Of a DNA stretch of 64,000 bases, positions 60,754-64,000 are shown piece after piece. The translations under genes and the position numbers were made by a program. Source of the stretch: Lysobacterales bacterium (GTDB lineage: Bacteria; Pseudomonadota; Gammaproteobacteria; Xanthomonadales; Xanthomonadaceae). The notes beneath the pieces were generated by a model. The model had not been told where the DNA came from and searched no databases. It saw nothing but the letters and a program-made list of their open reading frames with translations. The stretch's first letter is position 1, and the number at the start of each line of letters is the position of its first letter. Location: positions 744,001 through 808,000 of the forward strand of contig JADCRD010000002.1 in assembly GCA_014946745.1 (NCBI GenBank), written 5' to 3'.

Positions 60754-61286
60754 TCTGATCTGAGCTGATCCGCCACAAGGCCGCCCTCGGGCGGCCTTGT
60801 GCTTTTTGGGCCTGCCAAGACACGCCAGCTTGCAGGGCGGCATCGGCTCCCTATCGGGCAAGGCGCTGCGCCGAACAGCGCACCCCGAATGCCTCGGCTC
60901 CGCAGGCCCACGAGCCAACCGATTGAAGAGCCGTGGAAGTCTCCTCGGACGCCACCGCGCCCAACGAACCGAGCCCCTCGGAGGCAACACCGATGACGCC
61001 TACGATGGACCCGGAGCAGTAGCCGTACGACCGGTGGCTGTCTGCACGCGTTTTCGACGGATCCAGCATCGCGGTCTCGATCCACGAGGGCGCCCGCCGT
61101 GACCCAGCAACGCCGTACCCCTCTGCAATGCCCCAAAGCACCCACCGCTACGGAAAGAACGCACACAAGGCCGCAGGGGCTTGCACTTGCCCGAGACCGC
61201 GGCGCACTGTGAAGGCCGCGGCGTGCGCCGCCTTCGGCCTCGGAGGCCGGGCAGCAGGCAAGGGACGGCCCCAAGGGAGCGAGACC
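60754..61286. other. Gap between exbD2 and exbD3
   Basis: This 533 bp stretch has a terminator at its left end and no convincing gene. Minus-strand frames here encode Arg/Ser/Cys-rich peptides with no domain and no ribosome site. GGAGGCAACACCGATGACGC (about 60980) resembles the first block of the REP-like element. The promoter for exbD3 should be here but was not found. Confidence 0.55.
60774..60807 (+). terminator. Rho-independent terminator after exbD2
   Basis: CACAAGGCCGCC, loop CTCG, GGCGGCCTTGTG, then CTTTTT: a perfect 12-bp GC-rich stem and a T-run, 20 bp after the exbD2 stop. It is the clearest terminator in the window. Confidence 0.92.
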
Positions 61287-61688
61287 ATGGCCTTCAACAC
61301 TGCAAATGCGTCAGCAGGAGTGGACAACGCCGAAATCAACATCACTCCGCTGGTGGACGTGATGCTTGTGCTGCTCATCATTTTTCTGGTGGCCGCACCC
61401 GTGATGGTTCGACAGATCGAGTTGCCCTTGGTCGGCACGCCACCGGAAGCGGCGCCGCCACCCGCCCAGCTCGCCCTGCGCATTGATGCCGTGGGTGGGC
61501 TCGAGATCGATGGCTCGCCCTTGAGCCTTGAAGCCCTGGGGCGGGTGCTGCAGATGGAAGCTCTGCGTGAACAGCCGCCCGTGCTGCAGATCGAGGTCGA
61601 TCCCGAAGCGGCTTACGCGCGCATGACCGAGGTGATGGCGACGGCGCGCCACCACGGCATGCACCGCTTCGAACTCCAGACGTACTAG
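61287..61688 (+). CDS. ExbD biopolymer transport protein, copy 3
   Basis: A 133-residue ExbD-family protein. The membrane segment is EINITPLVDVMLVLLIIFLV (about 15-34) with the conserved Asp, followed by VRQIELPLVGTPPEAAPPPA and ending MHRFELQTY. It is more divergent from copies 1 and 2 than they are from each other. It lies beyond a strong terminator, so it needs its own promoter. AAGGGAG precedes the ATG at 61287. Confidence 0.92.
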   Translation: MAFNTANASAGVDNAEINITPLVDVMLVLLIIFLVAAPVMVRQIELPLVGTPPEAAPPPAQLALRIDAVGGLEIDGSPLSLEALGRVLQMEALREQPPVLQIEVDPEAAYARMTEVMATARHHGMHRFELQTY

Positions 61689-61702
61689 CGGCACCCGGGG
61701 CC

Positions 61703-61733
61703 GCTGCGCTGGCGGCGACCGCCGCCGCGCAGC
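61703..61733. terminator. GC stem-loop between convergent exbD3 and pdxJ
   Basis: GCTGCGCTGGCGGCG pairs with CGCCGCCGCGCAGC with one bulged T and a two-base loop. No T-run. It lies in the 70 bp between two convergent genes. Confidence 0.45.
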
Positions 61734-61758
61734 GCGCCCTGGCTGCGAACCACCCCGA

Positions 61759-62541
61759 TCACAGCGCGATCTCACCCGCTGTCGGCGTGGCGAGAATGCG
61801 CAGATACGCCCGCACCGTTGCCGACAAGCCCGCGTAGAGCGCCTCGCCGATGAGAGCGTGGCCAATCGATACCTCGGCCACACCCGGCACCCGCGAGACG
61901 AACAGCCCCAGGTTGGCCTGGCTCAGGTCGTGGCCGGCGTTCACGCCCAGCCCGTACCTCAGGGCGTCCTGGGCCGTCTGCGCGCAGGCGATCAATGCGC
62001 TCTCAGCCCGGCCTTGGGCGAACGCCTCGGCATAGGGGCCGGTGTAGATCTCGATCCGATCCAGTCCGATCCCAGCGCCTGCGGCGGCGCCCGTGCTGCC
62101 AGGATCGACGAAGGCGCTCACCCGGGCGCCCAACGCGTGCAGGCGCGCCACGATCGGCGCCAAGGTGTTCGCATCCCGCTTGAGATCAAAGCCGTGGTCC
62201 GAGGTGATCTGACCATCGTCATCCGGCACCAGTGTCACCTGCTGTGGCCGTGTGCGTTCGACCAGCTCCATGAAGCCTGGATACCCCGACCTCGCACCGG
62301 CGAAGGGGTTGCCTTCCAGGTTCAGCTCGACGCCCGCTGGCCGCCACTCGGCGATCTCCACCGCGTCCTGCGGCCGAACGTGCCGACAATCGGGCCGAGG
62401 ATGCAGGGTGATACCCCGGCCGCCGGCCTCCACAACGGTCCGCGCGGCCCGCAGCATCGAGGGCTCGCTGCCGCCGCGCGAATTGCGCAGCACCGCGACC
62501 TTGTTGAGGTTGACGCTGAGCACCGTCGCCAGAGCGCTCAT
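61759..62541 (-). CDS. pdxJ: Pyridoxine 5'-phosphate synthase
   Basis: A 260-residue TIM-barrel enzyme that joins 3-amino-1-hydroxyacetone phosphate and deoxyxylulose 5-phosphate to pyridoxine 5'-phosphate. Visible motifs are LSVNLNKVAVLRNSRGGSEP, GITLHPRPDCRHVRPQD, VTLVPDDDGQITSDHGFDLK, RIEIYTGPYAEAFA, and GVNAGHDLSQANLG then VSIGHALIGEAL. The start overlaps the glmS stop by 4 bases. In Xanthomonas pdxJ lies in the same direction as exbD2; here it is inverted and coupled to glmS. Confidence 0.95.
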   Translation of the reverse strand: MSALATVLSVNLNKVAVLRNSRGGSEPSMLRAARTVVEAGGRGITLHPRPDCRHVRPQDAVEIAEWRPAGVELNLEGNPFAGARSGYPGFMELVERTRPQQVTLVPDDDGQITSDHGFDLKRDANTLAPIVARLHALGARVSAFVDPGSTGAAAGAGIGLDRIEIYTGPYAEAFAQGRAESALIACAQTAQDALRYGLGVNAGHDLSQANLGLFVSRVPGVAEVSIGHALIGEALYAGLSATVRAYLRILATPTAGEIAL

Positions 62542-64000
62542 TCGACCGTCACCGACTTGGCGAGATTGCGCGGCTGATCCACATCGGTGCCCTTCAGCAC
62601 CGCCACGTGATAGGCCAGCAGCTGCAGAACGATGTTGAACACCGCGGGGCCGATCAGATTGCCGCCCGACTCCAGCTTCAGCAGGGCGCCACGATCGGCC
62701 GGCAGCGGCACATCCACGGCCTCGTCGGCGATCACGAACAGCTCGCCGCCGCGCGCACGCACCTCTTCCAGATTCGACTTCAGCTTCTCGAGCAGCTGAT
62801 TGTTCGGCGCGACAGCGATCACCGGCATGTGCTCATCCACCAGCGCCAGCGGGCCGTGCTTCAGCTCGCCCGCGGGGTATGCCTCGGCATGGATGTAGGA
62901 GATCTCCTTGAGCTTCAGCGCGCCCTCGATCGCGATGGGATAGCTCGCGCCGCGACCCAGGAACAGCGCGTGCTGCTTGTCGACAAAGCGCTCCGCCAGC
63001 GCGTGCACCTGCGGCTCGCGCTTCAGCGCTTCTGCGACCAGGCGGGGCAGGGTGGACAGCTCGGTGACGAGACGCGCGTACTTGGGCGCTGCCATCCCGT
63101 TCAGACGCCCCAGTTCGAGGCTGAGCAGCGCGAGCGCTGCGAGCTGGGTGGTGAAGGCCTTGGTCGATGCGACGCCGATCTCCGGGCCCGCGCGCGTCAT
63201 CAACACGAGATCGGACTCCCGCACCAGAGAGGACTCGGGAACGTTGCACACCGCCAGTGCGCCCAGGTAGCGCGAGGTGTCCTTGCCCGCGCGCAGCGCC
63301 GCCAACGTGTCCGCGGTTTCGCCCGACTGCGAGATCGCCACGAACAGCGTGCCCTCAGGCACCACGGTCGTGCGGTAGCGGTACTCGCTGGCCACCTCGA
63401 CCGCGCAGGGCAGGCCGGCCAAGGCTTCGATCCAGTACTTCGCCACCATGCCCGCGTGGTAGCTGGTGCCACAGGCCACGATGTGCAGCTGCTTCACCTT
63501 CGCCAGCAGCTGTTCGGCATCCACGCCGAACACGTTCGGCAGAATCCGGTCCCCGCTGATGCGGCCCTCAAGCGTGCGCGCGACGGCCTCGGGCTGCTCG
63601 TGGATTTCCTTCAGCATGTAGTGGCGGTACTCGCCGCGCTCGACCGCGTCGGCGGAGAGATCGGTGACGCGCACCTCGCGTTCGACAGGCGTGCCCAGAG
63701 CGTCGAACACCGCGTAGTTCGCGCGCGCGATCTCAACGATGTCGCCTTCCTGCAGGTAGATGAACCGATTGGTGACGCGCAGCAGCGCCTGCACGTCGGA
63801 CCCCAGGAAGTGCTCGCCGATACCGATGCCCACCACCAGCGGACTGCCGCGGCGAGCGCCGATCAGCCGGCCTGGATCGTCCGCCGACAGCACCGCAATC
63901 GCATACGCTCCGTGCAGCCGCTGGGTCGCCGCCACCACCGCCGCGCGCAAGTCCTGGCCCTCGCGGAGCAGCGACTCCACGAGGTGGGCGATCACCTCGG
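62538..64000 (-). CDS. glmS: Glutamine-fructose-6-phosphate aminotransferase (5' part outside window)
   Basis: The C-terminal roughly 487 residues; about 120 N-terminal residues, including the catalytic Cys2, lie beyond the right edge. The isomerase SIS domains show VACGTSYHAGMVAKYWIEAL, VAISQSGETADTLAALRAGK, GVASTKAFTTQLAALALLSL and AEAYPAGELKHGPLALVDEH, and the end NLAKSVTVE is diagnostic. GlmS makes glucosamine-6-phosphate for peptidoglycan and LPS. The ATGA overlap couples it to pdxJ. The 5' region, where regulation would be read, is not visible. Confidence 0.96.
   Translation of the reverse strand, partial: EVIAHLVESLLREGQDLRAAVVAATQRLHGAYAIAVLSADDPGRLIGARRGSPLVVGIGIGEHFLGSDVQALLRVTNRFIYLQEGDIVEIARANYAVFDALGTPVEREVRVTDLSADAVERGEYRHYMLKEIHEQPEAVARTLEGRISGDRILPNVFGVDAEQLLAKVKQLHIVACGTSYHAGMVAKYWIEALAGLPCAVEVASEYRYRTTVVPEGTLFVAISQSGETADTLAALRAGKDTSRYLGALAVCNVPESSLVRESDLVLMTRAGPEIGVASTKAFTTQLAALALLSLELGRLNGMAAPKYARLVTELSTLPRLVAEALKREPQVHALAERFVDKQHALFLGRGASYPIAIEGALKLKEISYIHAEAYPAGELKHGPLALVDEHMPVIAVAPNNQLLEKLKSNLEEVRARGGELFVIADEAVDVPLPADRGALLKLESGGNLIGPAVFNIVLQLLAYHVAVLKGTDVDQPRNLAKSVTVE

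Noticed and set aside
60678-61274. Possible minus-strand gene in the exbD2-exbD3 gap
   Set aside because: The product is rich in Arg, Cys and Ser, has no ribosome site or domain, and runs into exbD2 and the terminator.

Overview
The window is a 64 kb chromosomal segment from a high-GC gammaproteobacterium. The gene set suggests the Xanthomonadales/Lysobacterales group: an rpmH-rnpA-yidC-mnmE block divergent from dnaA-dnaN-recF-gyrB, a tonB-exbB-exbD-exbD cluster near gyrB and pdxJ, DPP-IV-type S9 peptidases, and short REP-like repeats between genes. The taxon is inferred from gene order and protein character, not from a search. Nearly all the DNA is coding, and many neighbours are joined by 4-base ATGA/GTGA stop-start overlaps. 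No prophage, insertion sequence, CRISPR array, rRNA or tRNA was seen.

Layout, left to right. 1-3.3 kb (minus strand): a cut HscC-like Hsp70, then an ECF sigma / anti-sigma / AlkA-type glycosylase unit. 3.3-10.6 kb: aldehyde dehydrogenase, gamma carbonic anhydrase, PEBP protein, cardiolipin synthase, a methyltransferase/FAD-oxidase pair, and an HTH regulator. 10.6-14.6 kb: ntrC and ntrB, with a near-consensus NtrC site just upstream of ntrB, and pepQ. 14.7-20.3 kb: a CHASE-PAS-GGDEF-EAL protein facing a PilZ/DUF1631 pair. 20.8-23.9 kb: a DPP-IV-like peptidase followed by a 670 bp repeat field. 23.9-29.5 kb: thrC, thrB and thrA behind a second HTH regulator that is a paralogue of the first. 29.6-37.4 kb: two small secreted proteins and a four-gene minus-strand unit (secreted serine protease, SixA, YceI, phospholipase-D lipoprotein). 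37.6-40.7 kb: Ycf46-like AAA ATPase, TatD, UbiJ. 40.8-43.1 kb: two tandem lipoproteins that each end in a TonB C-terminal domain. 43.3-53.9 kb: the replication-origin region. 54.2-61.7 kb: an inactive-transglutaminase/7TM protein with an ATP-grasp ligase-like partner, a TPR protein, tonB, exbB and three exbD genes. 61.8-64 kb: pdxJ and a cut glmS.

The core is the origin region. A candidate oriC with one perfect and one near-perfect DnaA box lies between dnaA and dnaN. Two parS-like 16-mers lie inside recF, and the second runs into the gyrB promoter region. The least-explained parts are the tandem TonB-domain lipoproteins, the paired HTH regulators, the transglutaminase-like/ATP-grasp pair without a visible protease partner, and at least two families of palindromic repeats between genes. 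I found no clear defence or mobile system, and the most novel candidates are proposed on sequence architecture alone.
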